Source of the DNA: JBFFZF01 sp050732695
Lineage (GTDB): Bacteria > Gemmatimonadota > Gemmatimonadetes > Longimicrobiales > RSA9
Assembly: GCA_050732695.1 (NCBI GenBank)
Contig: JBOHRL010000035.1
Location: 50,192-114,191 of the forward strand
Direction: 5' to 3'
DNA: 64,000 nt
Position 1 is the stretch's first letter. Every line of letters begins with the position of its first letter. The notes under the pieces were generated by a model, which was not told where the DNA came from, did not search any database, and saw only the letters and a list, made by a program, of their open reading frames with translations. Shown in pieces: positions 54,128 to 62,164 of the stretch. The position numbers and the translations under genes were made by a program.

Positions 54128-54628
54128 TCACTCCTCCGGCGATTCGGCCGATCCGTCGCGAGCAGCGGCTTCGCCTGCACCATCCTCGATGAGTTCGGCA
54201 GTCCCGCCCGCCTTCTCGATCTTCGAGCGGGCGCTCGCACTGAAAGCGTGCGCGTGCACGACCACTTTGCGACCGATCTCGCCGTCACCGAGGATCTTGA
54301 CCGGCCTGCCGCTGCCCGCGTCGACGAGACCGTAAGCGGCGAGGACGTCCGGCGTAATGTCGTGTTCGTCGAGTCCCGCGAGGACGCCGATGTTGACGAT
54401 CTGGAAGGTGCGGCGGAACGGATTCTTGAAGCCGCGCTTGGGGACGCGCCGCTGGAGCGGCATCTGGCCGCCCTCGAACCACAGATGCGTCGAACCGCCG
54501 GTCCTCGCCTTGTGGCCCTTGTGGCCCTTGCCGCTCGTCTTGCCGAAGCCGGAGCCGGGTCCTCGCCCGAGTCGCTTGCGCGTACGGTGCGCGCCGTCCG
54601 GCCGGCGCAGATTGCTCAGGTCCGTCAT
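54128..54628 (-). CDS. rplO: 50S ribosomal protein L15
   Basis: The 166-residue protein has the Gly/Lys-rich N-terminus RKRLGRGPGSGFGKTSGKGHKGHKARTGG and FEGGQMPLQRRVPKRGFKNPFRR, both L15 signatures. The C-terminal tail is longer than usual and Ala/Glu-rich. L15 helps late 50S assembly. It overlaps rpmD by 4 nt. Confidence 0.97.
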   Translation of the reverse strand: MTDLSNLRRPDGAHRTRKRLGRGPGSGFGKTSGKGHKGHKARTGGSTHLWFEGGQMPLQRRVPKRGFKNPFRRTFQIVNIGVLAGLDEHDITPDVLAAYGLVDAGSGRPVKILGDGEIGRKVVVHAHAFSASARSKIEKAGGTAELIEDGAGEAAARDGSAESPEE

Positions 54629-54843
54629 GACTCCTCTCCTTCTGCCACGGCATCGACGCGCACGAGGTGCCGCACCTGGACCAGCATGCCGCGAATCGCC
54701 GGCGAGTCCCTCTGAATCACCGAGTGCTGGTGGTGGCGCAGACCGAGTGCGCGAAGCGTGGCGCGATGGAGCGCGGGCCGGCCAGCGCCGCTGCGGACCT
54801 GCGTGATGCGGACCTTTGCCTCCGCCGTCTTCTTCCTAGGCAC
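54625..54843 (-). CDS. rpmD: 50S ribosomal protein L30
   Basis: The 72-residue protein has the L30 core VRITQVRSGAGRPALHRATLRALGLRHHQHSVIQRDSPAIRGMLVQVRHLVRV. It overlaps both neighbours (8 nt with rpsE, 4 nt with rplO), the usual S5-L30-L15 order. Confidence 0.95.
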   Translation of the reverse strand: MPRKKTAEAKVRITQVRSGAGRPALHRATLRALGLRHHQHSVIQRDSPAIRGMLVQVRHLVRVDAVAEGEES

Positions 54844-55384
54844 GACGCACCCCCAACTGGTCGACGCTGATACCCCGTTCGGCGGCGATGCGCTCCGGTG
54901 TGACCATCTGCGTCAGACCATCGAGCGTTGCGCGCGCGACATTGATCGGATTGGCAGAGCCGAGATTCTTGGTCAGGACGTCGGTGACACCGGCGGCCTC
55001 GAGCACGGCGCGCACGGGCCCGCCTGCAATCACGCCGGTGCCCGCGCCCGCAGGCTTGATCATGACGCGCGCAGCACCGTGGCGGCCCAGCACCTCATGC
55101 GGCAGCGTTCCGTTCCTGACCGGGACCTCGACCATGCCGCTGCGTGCCCGCTCGACCGCCTTGCGGATCGCTTCGGAGACCTCGTTCGCCTTGCCGATTG
55201 CTATGCCCACGTGACCGGACCGGTCACCCACCGCGACGAGGGCGGTGAACGAGAACCGGCGCCCGCCCTTGACGACCTTGGCGACGCGATTCACCGCAAT
55301 GACGTTCTCGGCCATCTCGGACTCGGCGCGCGGACGGCGTCCGCCGCGACCATCTCTACCACCACTGCTGCGCTGGTTGTTCAT
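54836..55384 (-). CDS. rpsE: 30S ribosomal protein S5
   Basis: The 182-residue protein has VIAVNRVAKVVKGGRRFSFTALVAVGDRSGHVGIAIGKANEV and the C-terminal TGVIAGGPVRAVLEAAGVTDVLTKNLGSANPINVARATLDGL. The first 25 residues are an Arg/Gly-rich extension. S5 contributes to decoding fidelity. It begins 12 bp after rplR. Confidence 0.97.
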   Translation of the reverse strand: MNNQRSSGGRDGRGGRRPRAESEMAENVIAVNRVAKVVKGGRRFSFTALVAVGDRSGHVGIAIGKANEVSEAIRKAVERARSGMVEVPVRNGTLPHEVLGRHGAARVMIKPAGAGTGVIAGGPVRAVLEAAGVTDVLTKNLGSANPINVARATLDGLTQMVTPERIAAERGISVDQLGVRRA

Positions 55385-55396
55385 TGCTCGCTCTAT

Positions 55397-55780
55397 CTAG
55401 AATTCGAGCCCGCCCTCGCGTGCGCCTTCGGCGAACGCGGCGACCCGGCCGTGATAGCGGTAACCGCCGCGATCGAACACGACCCGCGTGATGCCGGCCG
55501 CCTTCGCCCGTTCGGCCAGGAGCTTGCCCGCGGCGCGGCTCCGTTTCGTCTTCGATCCGCCTTCGCCTTCCGGCGAGGTCCGCAGCTCGGGCGCAAGCGT
55601 CGAAACGCCCAGCAGGATGCGGCCCGCGTCATCGTCCGCGAGATGACCCTGGATGTTCTTGATGGACCGGTGAATGACGAGGCGCGGCCGTTCGGACGAG
55701 CCGACCACTTTGCGACGCACTCGACCGTGCCGTCGCACTCGCTGTGATTCCCGGACCTTCGTTTTCGAGTTCGAACCCAT
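55397..55780 (-). CDS. rplR: 50S ribosomal protein L18
   Basis: The 127-residue protein contains RVRRKVVGSSERPRLVIHRSIKNIQGHLADD and ends GITRVVFDRGGYRYHGRVAAFAEGAREGGLEF, the L18 signature. It binds 5S rRNA with L5. It lies between rplF and rpsE. Confidence 0.97.
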   Translation of the reverse strand: MGSNSKTKVRESQRVRRHGRVRRKVVGSSERPRLVIHRSIKNIQGHLADDDAGRILLGVSTLAPELRTSPEGEGGSKTKRSRAAGKLLAERAKAAGITRVVFDRGGYRYHGRVAAFAEGAREGGLEF

Positions 55781-55797
55781 TGTCCCGGTCTCCTGCG

Positions 55798-56337
55798 CTA
55801 CTTCGCGCCCGTCTTGCCGGCCTTGCGACGAACCTGCTCGCCCTGGTACCGGATGCCCTTGCCCTTGTACGGCTCAGGTGGCCGGACCGCGCGCAGCTCC
55901 GCCGCGACCTGGCCGACCTTCTGTTTGTCTGCACCCTCGATCGCGATGCTCGTCGGCGTAGGCGCCGTGATCGTGATGCCTGCCGGTTCGGCGTACTCGA
56001 CCGCATGCGAGTAGCCCACGGTCAGGACGAGCTTCTTGCCGCGCTTTTCCGCCTTGTAGCCGACGCCGACGATCTCGAGCGCGCGATTGTAACCCTTCGA
56101 TACGCCCGTCACCATGTTGGCGATGAGGGCACGCGTCAGCCCGTGGAAGGCCCGCTCGCGTTTTGCGTCCGACCCTCGCGCGACCAGGACTCGGCCGTCT
56201 TCGACCGACACGCCGATCTCCGGCCGGAAGCGATGCTCGAGTTCGCCTTTCGGACCCTTTACCTTGACCGTACCGCCCTCGACCGAAACCGTGACTCCCT
56301 TCGGGATGGCGACCGGCATCTTGCCAATGCGTGACAT
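55798..56337 (-). CDS. rplF: 50S ribosomal protein L6
   Basis: From the ATG at 56337 the protein has 179 residues, starting MSRIGKMPVAIPKGVTVSVEGGTVKVKGPKGELEHRF and ending PYKGKGIRYQGEQVRRKAGKTGAK. L6 sits near the L7/L12 stalk base. An in-frame ATG at 56370 overlaps the rpsH end and was rejected. It follows rpsH by 7 bp. Confidence 0.97.
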   Translation of the reverse strand: MSRIGKMPVAIPKGVTVSVEGGTVKVKGPKGELEHRFRPEIGVSVEDGRVLVARGSDAKRERAFHGLTRALIANMVTGVSKGYNRALEIVGVGYKAEKRGKKLVLTVGYSHAVEYAEPAGITITAPTPTSIAIEGADKQKVGQVAAELRAVRPPEPYKGKGIRYQGEQVRRKAGKTGAK

Positions 56338-56344
56338 TCTGCCC

Positions 56345-56737
56345 CTACCAGACCAGCGCCATGACTTCACCGCCCACGTTCTCCGCCCTCGCCTGCCGGT
56401 CCGACATCATGCCACGCGGCGTCGAGACGATCGCAATGCCCATCCCGCCTCGGACTCGAGGCAGGTCGCGCGAGCCGCGATACACCCGGCGCCCGGGCCG
56501 CGACACACGCTGGAGCGACCGGATCACCGGCCGACCTTCGTAATAACGCAGGTATACGCGCAATACGCCGAACCGCCCGTCATCGAGGACCTTGTAATCC
56601 TGGATGAAGTGGTTTTCCTTCAGGATCCGGGCGATCTCGGTCTTGAGCGTCGAGACGGGAAGGTCCACACGCTTGTGCCGGGCGCCAGCGGCGTTCCGGA
56701 TGCGCGTGAGCATATCCGCGATCGGATCAGTCAACAC
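56345..56737 (-). CDS. rpsH: 30S ribosomal protein S8
   Basis: The 130-residue protein starts MLTDPIADMLTRIRNAAGARHKRVDLPVS and ends with the S8 motif DLPRVRGGMGIAIVSTPRGMMSDRQARAENVGGEVMALVW. It is a primary 16S rRNA binder that can autoregulate the spc operon. The 206 bp spacer before it holds another repeat. Confidence 0.97.
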   Translation of the reverse strand: MLTDPIADMLTRIRNAAGARHKRVDLPVSTLKTEIARILKENHFIQDYKVLDDGRFGVLRVYLRYYEGRPVIRSLQRVSRPGRRVYRGSRDLPRVRGGMGIAIVSTPRGMMSDRQARAENVGGEVMALVW

Positions 56738-56810
56738 GGTTCGTGCCTCCTACAGTATCCGGCTCGGCCGGACTTACAGGATCGTCGGCGAAATCGGCGG
56801 CCGACGCTGT

Positions 56811-56902
56811 CTGGTTTGTTTTCTTGCGACTGGTTTCTCGTTCTCGCACTGCGACCGGTTTCCGTTCCCAGAAACCAGCCCGAGCACCAGAAACCAGAAA
56901 CG
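56811..56902. repeat. Intergenic repeat with opposing arms (rpsN-rpsH spacer)
   Basis: Left-arm strings CTGGTTTGTTTTC, CTGGTTTCTCG and CCGGTTTCCG (56811-56862) face right-arm CCAGAAACCAGCC and CCAGAAACCAGAAAC (56868-56902). CTGGTTTC at 56830-56837 is the exact complement of GAAACCAG at 56871-56878. It lies in the 206 bp spacer 56738-56943, the longest repeat-bearing gap of the cluster. The rest of that gap shows nothing else. Confidence 0.75.
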
Positions 56903-56943
56903 TCGATTCCTGAAGAGACTCGATTCCTGAAAACATCCGTTCT

Positions 56944-57129
56944 CTACCAGCTGGCTTTCCTGACGCCCGGGATCTCGCCCCGGAGTGCCAGCTCGCGGAA
57001 GCAGATCCGGCACATCCCGAACTTGCGCAGAAACGCGCGTGGCCGGCCGCAGCGGTTGCAGCGACGCACCTTGCGCACGCCAAACTTGGGCTTGGCTCGC
57101 GCCTTCTCGACCAGTGCCTTCTTTGCCAT
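56944..57129 (-). CDS. rpsN: 30S ribosomal protein S14, zinc-binding form
   Basis: The 61-residue protein reads MAKKALVEKARAKPKFGVRKVRRCNRCGRPRAFLRKFGMCRICFRELA. Its CxxC pairs mark the short zinc-binding (type Z) S14. It lies 18 bp after rplE in the normal order. Confidence 0.97.
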   Translation of the reverse strand: MAKKALVEKARAKPKFGVRKVRRCNRCGRPRAFLRKFGMCRICFRELALRGEIPGVRKASW

Positions 57130-57147
57130 GCGATTCTCCGCGCCGTG

Positions 57148-57738
57148 CTAGTTCGACGGTCCGGGCAGGTCCGTGCCCGGGACGAGGACCGGGCTCACGC
57201 CGCGGAACGGCATGCCCAGTTCGCGCAACAGCGCGAGCGCCTCGCTGTCCTTCTCTGTCGTCGTCACCATGACGATGTCCATGCCATGGATCTGCTGGAC
57301 CTTGTCGTAATCTATCTCCGGAAAAATCATCTGTTCCTTCACGCCCAGCGTGTAATTGCCCCGCCCATCGAAGCTGCGCGATGGGACGCCGCGGAAGTCG
57401 CGGATACGCGGGATCGTAACATTGATCAGGCGGTCCAGGAACTCGTACATGCGCGCGCCACGAAGCGTGACTTTCGCGCCGATGGCCATGCCTTCGCGCA
57501 ACGAGAAATTCGAGATCGACTTTCTCGCCTTCGTCACGACCGGCTTCTGGCCCGTGATCGTCATCAGTTCTTCGACGACGGCGTCCAGCAGTTTCGCGTT
57601 GCGCGGCGCCTCGCCCAGGCCCACGTTCACAACAACCTTCTCGACACGCGGCACTTCAAGCGCGTTGTCGAAGCCGAACTCCTCTTTCAGCTTCGCGCGC
57701 ACCCGCTCATCGTAGTGGATCTGTAGTCTCGGCTTCAT
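57148..57738 (-). CDS. rplE: 50S ribosomal protein L5
   Basis: The 196-residue protein has VPRVEKVVVNVGLGEAPRNAKLLDAVVEELMTITGQKPVVTKARKSISNF and the later LRGARMYEFLDRLINVTIPRIRDFRG, both diagnostic for L5, with IDYDKVQQIHGMDIVMVTT near the C-terminus. It binds 5S rRNA. It follows rplX by 19 bp. Confidence 0.98.
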   Translation of the reverse strand: MKPRLQIHYDERVRAKLKEEFGFDNALEVPRVEKVVVNVGLGEAPRNAKLLDAVVEELMTITGQKPVVTKARKSISNFSLREGMAIGAKVTLRGARMYEFLDRLINVTIPRIRDFRGVPSRSFDGRGNYTLGVKEQMIFPEIDYDKVQQIHGMDIVMVTTTEKDSEALALLRELGMPFRGVSPVLVPGTDLPGPSN

Positions 57739-57757
57739 TTCCGTCTCTCTCGGTGCA

Positions 57758-58126
57758 CTACAGGATGGCCTTGCCGGAGCGAACCGAGATCCGCTCCTTG
57801 CGGCCGTCCTTGTGGATCTGGCGGCGCACGCGGGTCGGCTCGCCGGACGGATCGAGCAGCATCACGTTCGATGCGTGGATCGGCGCCTCGAAGCTGATGA
57901 TCCCGCCTTCCGGGTTCTGCTGCGACGGCCGCATGTGCCGCTTCTTCATGTTCAGGCCTTCGATGACGACCCGGTTCTCCTTCGGTATCGTGCGCAGGAT
58001 CGTGCCCTCGAGGCCGGCGTGCTCACCGCGAATCACCCGCACCTTGTCACCCTTGCGCACGTGCAGCCTGCGCAGGCCGGGCTGCCGCTTGCTGTGTCCG
58101 CCCTGGCCAATGGACCGGCGAGGCAT
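57758..58126 (-). CDS. rplX: 50S ribosomal protein L24
   Basis: The 122-residue protein carries a KOW motif (VRKGDKVRVIRGEHAGLEGTILRTIPKENRVVIEGLNMKKRHMR). It begins with a short extension (MPRRSIGQGGHSKRQPGL) and its ATG overlaps the rplN stop by 1 nt. L24 initiates 50S assembly. Confidence 0.97.
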   Translation of the reverse strand: MPRRSIGQGGHSKRQPGLRRLHVRKGDKVRVIRGEHAGLEGTILRTIPKENRVVIEGLNMKKRHMRPSQQNPEGGIISFEAPIHASNVMLLDPSGEPTRVRRQIHKDGRKERISVRSGKAIL

Positions 58127-58494
58127 CAGATCACCTCCGGCGCGAGCGACACGATCTTCATGAATCGCTTCTCGCGCAGCTCGCGGCCAACGGGGCCGAA
58201 GATACGCGTGGCCTTCGGTTCGCCCGCATCGTTGATCAGCACTGCCGCGTTGTCATCGAAGCGGATGTACGAACCGTCACGACGGCGCAGTTCCTTGGCA
58301 GTCCGAACCACGACGGCCTTTGCGACTTCACCCTTCTTCACGCCACTGTTCGGCAATGCGTCCTTGATCGCAACCACAATGATGTCGCCGACCGACGCGT
58401 AGCGGCGGCCGGAGCCGCCCAGCACGCGAATGCAGAGCGCTTCCTTCGCGCCCGAGTTGTCGGCGATCTTCAACCGCGTTTCTTGCTGGATCAT
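58126..58494 (-). CDS. rplN: 50S ribosomal protein L14
   Basis: The 122-residue protein starts MIQQETRLKIADNSGAKEALCIRVLGGSGRRYASVGDIIVVAIKDALPN and ends IFGPVGRELREKRFMKIVSLAPEVI. It matches L14 along its whole length. It lies 7 bp after rpsQ. Confidence 0.98.
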   Translation of the reverse strand: MIQQETRLKIADNSGAKEALCIRVLGGSGRRYASVGDIIVVAIKDALPNSGVKKGEVAKAVVVRTAKELRRRDGSYIRFDDNAAVLINDAGEPKATRIFGPVGRELREKRFMKIVSLAPEVI

Positions 58495-58501
58495 CGAAGC
58501 C

Positions 58502-58771
58502 TCACCTCGCCTGCTCGACGATTTCGACGATCCGCCAGCGCTTCAGCTTCGACAACGGGCGCGTCTCGACGATGCGCACGACGTCGCCTTGCTTCGCCTG
58601 GTTCTCTTCGTCGTGCGCATAGTACTTCCTGGTGCGTACGACCTGTTTCCCGTACAGCGGGTGCGTGACCCGGCGTTCGACCGCGACGATCGCCGTCTTC
58701 TGCGGCTTGTCGCTCACGACTACGCCGACTCGTGTCTTGCGCGCGCTGCGCGAACTCTCTGTCTCAGCCAT
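58502..58771 (-). CDS. rpsQ: 30S ribosomal protein S17
   Basis: The 89-residue protein has the S17 OB-fold motif GVVVSDKPQKTAIVAVERRVTHPLYGKQVVRTRKYYAHDEENQAKQGDVVRIVETRPLSKLKRWRIVEI. It overlaps rpmC by 8 nt. Confidence 0.97.
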   Translation of the reverse strand: MAETESSRSARKTRVGVVVSDKPQKTAIVAVERRVTHPLYGKQVVRTRKYYAHDEENQAKQGDVVRIVETRPLSKLKRWRIVEIVEQAR

Positions 58772-58961
58772 TCTTCAACTCCCGTTCGCGCAGGATCGTT
58801 TTCATGCGCGCAATGTCTCTGCGCAGTTTCCCGATGAGCGACGGATTCTCGAGCTGCTGCGTGGCACTTCGAAAGCGCAGGCGGAAGAGTTCTTCCTGCG
58901 ACTGTGCGATCTGCTCGCGCACCTCGACATCCGTCATGTCCCGAATGTCCGCCGCCGTCAC
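58764..58961 (-). CDS. rpmC: 50S ribosomal protein L29
   Basis: The 65-residue protein starts at a GTG (58961) that forms GTGA with the rplP stop. It reads VTAADIRDMTDVEVREQIAQSQEELFRLRFRSATQQLENPSLIGKLRRDIARMKTILRERELKNG, the L29 two-helix fold. A longer in-frame start at 59114 is inside rplP and was rejected. Confidence 0.96.
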   Translation of the reverse strand: MTAADIRDMTDVEVREQIAQSQEELFRLRFRSATQQLENPSLIGKLRRDIARMKTILRERELKNG

Positions 58962-59389
58962 GACTGGCCTCCCTCCATCGTCCGCTCGTTCGAGACGATC
59001 CGACTCTTGACCGGCAGTTTGGCCGCCGCAAGGGCGAACGCCTTCTTCGCGAGATCGGCCGGGATCCCCTCGACCTCGAACATCACGCGGCCCGGCTTGA
59101 CCACGGCCACCCATAACTCAGGGTTACCCTTGCCCTTGCCCATTCGCGTTTCGGCCGGCTTCTTCGTCACCGGCTTATCCGGGAAGATGCGGATCCAGAC
59201 CTTGCCACCACGCTTGATGTGACGTGTAAGCGCGACACGGGCCGCCTCGATCTGGCGGTTCGTGATCCAGCCCGGCTCGAGGGCCTGCAATCCGAAGTCG
59301 CCGAACGCGACCGTACTGCCGCGAATGGCGCGGCCGCGCATGCGACCCTTCTGCTGTTTCCGGTACTTGACTCGCTTCGGCGCTAGCAT
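58958..59389 (-). CDS. rplP: 50S ribosomal protein L16
   Basis: The 143-residue protein begins MLAPKRVKYRKQQKGRMRGRAIRGSTVAFGDFGLQALEPGWITNRQIEAARVALTRHIKRGGKVWIRIFPDKPVTKKPAETRMGKGKG, a strong L16 match. It helps organise the peptidyl-transferase centre. It lies 15 bp after rpsC. Confidence 0.98.
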   Translation of the reverse strand: MLAPKRVKYRKQQKGRMRGRAIRGSTVAFGDFGLQALEPGWITNRQIEAARVALTRHIKRGGKVWIRIFPDKPVTKKPAETRMGKGKGNPELWVAVVKPGRVMFEVEGIPADLAKKAFALAAAKLPVKSRIVSNERTMEGGQS

Positions 59390-59404
59390 GGCTTCCCGTC
59401 CTCG

Positions 59405-60064
59405 TCAGACCCCGGTCGAGTACGTACGACCGCGGCGATCCTCGACAATCTCTCCGTTGAAGATCCAGACTTTGATGCCGATCGTGCCGTACGTTGTCTT
59501 GGCTGTTGACTGCGCATAATCGATATCCGCGCGCAGCGTGTGCAGCGGCACGCGACCCTCGTGATAGCCTTCGGTACGGGCGATCTCGGCACCGCCCAAC
59601 CGGCCAGCCACCTTGATCCGGATCCCTTCTGCTCCCGAGCGCATCGCGCCCTGCACCGCCCGCTTCATGGCACGGCGGAAGGAGACACGCTGCTGAAGCT
59701 GGTGCGCGACGTTGTCCGCCACGAGCTGCGCTTCGACCTCCGGTCGCTTGATCTCCTCGACGTTGATCGCGACTTCGCTCTTCGTGAGATGCCCGAGTTC
59801 ATCGCGCAGCTTGTCCACCTCCGCACCCTGCTTGCCGATCACCACGCCCGGCCGCGCCGTGTGCACGGTCACGACAATTTTCTGCGGCTTGCGCTCGATC
59901 TCGACTTCCGCAACCGCTGCGTGCGCGAGACGCTGGTGCAGGTACTTCCGGATCGTCTCATCTTCGCGCAGCAACTCGGCGAACGTGCGGTCGGCGTACC
60001 ACCGCGACTTCCACGGCTTGACAATGCCCAGCCGGAACCCGCGCGGGTGCGTCTTCTGTCCCAT
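59405..60064 (-). CDS. rpsC: 30S ribosomal protein S3
   Basis: The 219-residue protein starts MGQKTHPRGFRLGIVKPWKSRWYADR. It has the KH domain (TVHTARPGVVIGKQGAEVDKLRDELGHLTKSEVAINVEEIKRPEVEAQLVADNVAHQL) and the C-terminal RTEGYHEGRVPLHTLRADIDYAQSTAKTTYGTIGIKVWIFNGE. It lies 2 bp after rplV. Confidence 0.98.
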   Translation of the reverse strand: MGQKTHPRGFRLGIVKPWKSRWYADRTFAELLREDETIRKYLHQRLAHAAVAEVEIERKPQKIVVTVHTARPGVVIGKQGAEVDKLRDELGHLTKSEVAINVEEIKRPEVEAQLVADNVAHQLQQRVSFRRAMKRAVQGAMRSGAEGIRIKVAGRLGGAEIARTEGYHEGRVPLHTLRADIDYAQSTAKTTYGTIGIKVWIFNGEIVEDRRGRTYSTGV

Positions 60065-60066
60065 GA

Positions 60067-60417
60067 CTACTCCTTCCGGTCCACGACGACGGTGACGTGG
60101 CTGGTCGGGTGCGTGATCGGTGCAGCCCGCCCCATCGCCGCGGCGCGCCAGCGCTTCAACCGCGGTCCTTCGTTGACGTATGCTTCGCGCACGAACAGGT
60201 CATCGACGTCGACCGGCTCGCCCGACTCTTCTGATCTGGCCCGCGCATTCGCGACCGCCGAACGCAGCGTCTTCGCAATCGTCCCGGCCGCCTTCTTCGT
60301 CGAGAACTGAAGGATCGCGTACGCATCGTTCACCGAACGGCCGCGGATCAGGTCCACAACAAGACGCATCTTGCGCGCACTCTGCCGGTTGTACCGGGAA
60401 ATCGCTCGCGCTTCCAC
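60067..60417 (-). CDS. rplV: 50S ribosomal protein L22
   Basis: From a GTG at 60417, one base after the rpsS stop, the protein has 116 residues: VEARAISRYNRQSARKMRLVVDLIRGRSVNDAYAILQFSTKKAAGTIAKTLRSAVANA and a C-terminal GRAAPITHPTSHVTVVV. This is the L22 fold whose loop lines the exit tunnel. The longer start at 60504 lies inside rpsS and was rejected. Confidence 0.95.
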   Translation of the reverse strand: MEARAISRYNRQSARKMRLVVDLIRGRSVNDAYAILQFSTKKAAGTIAKTLRSAVANARARSEESGEPVDVDDLFVREAYVNEGPRLKRWRAAAMGRAAPITHPTSHVTVVVDRKE

Positions 60418-60418
60418 T

Positions 60419-60724
60419 CTACCTCGCACCCGGGCCGGCAACCCTGGCCTTCTTGTCCGACGAGAGCTTGCCGCCATGCCCGCGGAACAGGCGCGTCGGC
60501 GCAAACTCGCCCAGCTTGTGGCCGACCATGTTCTCCGAGATGTAGACCGGGATGAACTTGTTGCCGTTGTGCACGGCCAGCGTGTGGCCCACGAAATCCG
60601 GCGAGATCGTGGACGCGCGCGACCAGGTCTTGATGACTTTCTTCTCGTTGCGGCTGTTCATGATCCGCACCCGAGTCAGAAGTCTCTCCTGGATGTACGG
60701 GCCCTTCTTCTTCGATCGGCTCAT
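60419..60724 (-). CDS. rpsS: 30S ribosomal protein S19
   Basis: The 101-residue protein has MSRSKKKGPYIQERLLTRV, IKTWSRASTISPDFVGHTLAVHNGNKFIPVYISENMVGHKLGEFAPTRLFRGH, an S19 match. It sits between rplB and rplV. Its upstream spacer holds a repeat. Confidence 0.98.
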   Translation of the reverse strand: MSRSKKKGPYIQERLLTRVRIMNSRNEKKVIKTWSRASTISPDFVGHTLAVHNGNKFIPVYISENMVGHKLGEFAPTRLFRGHGGKLSSDKKARVAGPGAR

Positions 60725-60737
60725 GTCTCGGAACCAC

Positions 60738-60858
60738 GTTTCTGGTTGTTTGAACCCCGTTTCCGGGGCTGGTTTCTGGGGCTGGCTTCTGGGGGGAACG
60801 GAAACCGGTCGAGCGGTGCCAACCCGGAACGAGCCCCAGAAACAGGAAACCCGAAACG
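60738..60858. repeat. Intergenic repeat with opposing arms (rplB-rpsS spacer)
   Basis: The left arm (60738-60792) has GTTTCTGG, CGTTTCCGGGGCTGG and GTTTCTGGGGCTGG. The right arm (60796-60858) contains GAGCCCCAGAAACAGG and AAACCCGAAACG. GTTTCTGGGGCT at 60772-60783 is the exact complement of AGCCCCAGAAAC at 60832-60843, a 12 bp match. It fills most of the 163 bp gap. Confidence 0.8.
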
Positions 60859-60887
60859 TCCGTTCTCAATCGTCCGTGCTCCTGCCA

Positions 60888-61733
60888 TCATCCGCCGCCC
60901 GTCGACTTGCCGCGCTTCCTGCCGCGCACGATGTACTTGTTCGTTTCCTTCTTGTGCTTGCGTGTCTTCACCCCTTCGGGCTTGCCCCATGGCGAACAGG
61001 CTGGCCGGCCGCCCGATGTCTTGCCTTCGCCACCACCCAGCGGATGGTCGATCGGGTTCATGGCCACGCCCCGCACTTTCGGCCGCTTGCCGCGCCACCG
61101 GTTTGCACCGGCCTTGCCAATGACCTGTTGCTCATGATCGGTGTTGCCGACTTCACCGATCGTCGCCAGACACTCGCCGCGCACCATGCGCACTTCCGTC
61201 GACGGCAGCCGCAGCGTCACAAAACCGCCTTCCTTTGCCATGACCTGGGCTGCGTTGCCTGCCGAGCGCACAATCCTGCCGCCCGCGCCCGGCCTGAGTT
61301 CGAGGTTGTGCACGACCGTGCCCAGCGGGACCTCGGCGAGCGGAACTGCGTTACCCACGCGAATGTCAGAGCCCGGCCCGCTGACGACCGTGTCACCCTG
61401 CTTGAGGCCACGCGCGTGCAGCATGTAGCGCTTCTCTCCATCCGCGTAGTGGATCAGTGCGATGTACGCCGAGCGATTCGGATCGTACTCGATCTCCGCG
61501 ACCCGGCCCGGAATGCCGAACTTGTCGCGCTTGAAATCGATGCGCCGGTATGCGCGACGTGCACCACCACCTCGCCGCCGGGACGTGATCCGCCCGTGGT
61601 GATTGCGCCCGCCCGACTTGTGCATCGGCTCGAGCAGTGACCGCTCCGGCTCGCTGCGCGTGATCTCCTCGTGCTTCGAGACCAGGCGGAACCGGCTTCC
61701 CGGCGTCACTGGCTTGAATTTCTTTGTTGGCAT
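60888..61733 (-). CDS. rplB: 50S ribosomal protein L2
   Basis: The 281-residue protein has KSGGRNHHGRITSRRRGGGARRAYRRIDFKRD, GRIVRSAGNAAQVMAKEGGFVTLRLPSTEVRMV and the C-terminal RGVAMNPIDHPLGGGEGKTSGGRPACSPWGKPEGVKTRKHKK. These include the conserved histidine region near the peptidyl-transferase centre. It lies between rplW and rpsS. Confidence 0.98.
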   Translation of the reverse strand: MPTKKFKPVTPGSRFRLVSKHEEITRSEPERSLLEPMHKSGGRNHHGRITSRRRGGGARRAYRRIDFKRDKFGIPGRVAEIEYDPNRSAYIALIHYADGEKRYMLHARGLKQGDTVVSGPGSDIRVGNAVPLAEVPLGTVVHNLELRPGAGGRIVRSAGNAAQVMAKEGGFVTLRLPSTEVRMVRGECLATIGEVGNTDHEQQVIGKAGANRWRGKRPKVRGVAMNPIDHPLGGGEGKTSGGRPACSPWGKPEGVKTRKHKKETNKYIVRGRKRGKSTGGG

Positions 61734-61748
61734 GGCAACCGAAATCGA

Positions 61749-61862
61749 TTCTGGTTTCTGGTTTCTGGTTTCTCGTTTCTGGGGCTTGTTTCTGGTTCTT
61801 CAGGTTCACCCGTTTCCGTCTTGCCAGAACCAGAAACCAGAAACCAGAACCCAGCCCCAGTA
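61749..61862. repeat. Heptameric tandem array forming a long inverted repeat (rplW-rplB spacer)
   Basis: Adjacent copies of the heptamer TTTCTGG from 61749 make a left arm whose first 22 bases (61749-61770) are exactly complementary to 61828-61849, with a 57 nt spacer. The right arm contains CCAGAAACCAGAAACC and ends ACCCAGCCCCAG at about 61860. This is the best-developed member of the family and occupies most of the 137 bp gap. Confidence 0.88.
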
Positions 61863-61870
61863 ACGCTTTC

Positions 61871-62164
61871 TTACTGTAGCCCCTCGTACACATCGATCGA
61901 ATCGCCTTCGGCGAGGCGGACCATCGCCTTCTTGTATGCGGCGCGGCGGCCGGTGCTGCGGCCGACGCGGCGCCATTTGCCCTGGTAGTTTGCGGTGCGT
62001 ACCGCTTCGACCTTCACACCGAACAATGTCTGGACCGCCTGCCGGATCTGTAGCTTGTTCGCGTCCCGGGCCACAATGAACGTGTACGTGCGTGCTTCGT
62101 CCTGGAGCAGTGCAGACTCCTCGGTCACGACCGGTGCGATCACGACATCGTGCAGACTACGCAT
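61871..62164 (-). CDS. rplW: 50S ribosomal protein L23
   Basis: The 97-residue protein has SLHDVVIAPVVTEESALLQDEARTYTFIVARDANKLQIRQAVQTLFGVKVEAVRTANYQGKWRRVGRSTGRRAAYKKAMVRLAEGDSIDVYEG, the L23 pattern with its tunnel-exit dock for trigger factor and SRP. It overlaps rplD by 8 nt. Confidence 0.97.
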   Translation of the reverse strand: MRSLHDVVIAPVVTEESALLQDEARTYTFIVARDANKLQIRQAVQTLFGVKVEAVRTANYQGKWRRVGRSTGRRAAYKKAMVRLAEGDSIDVYEGLQ

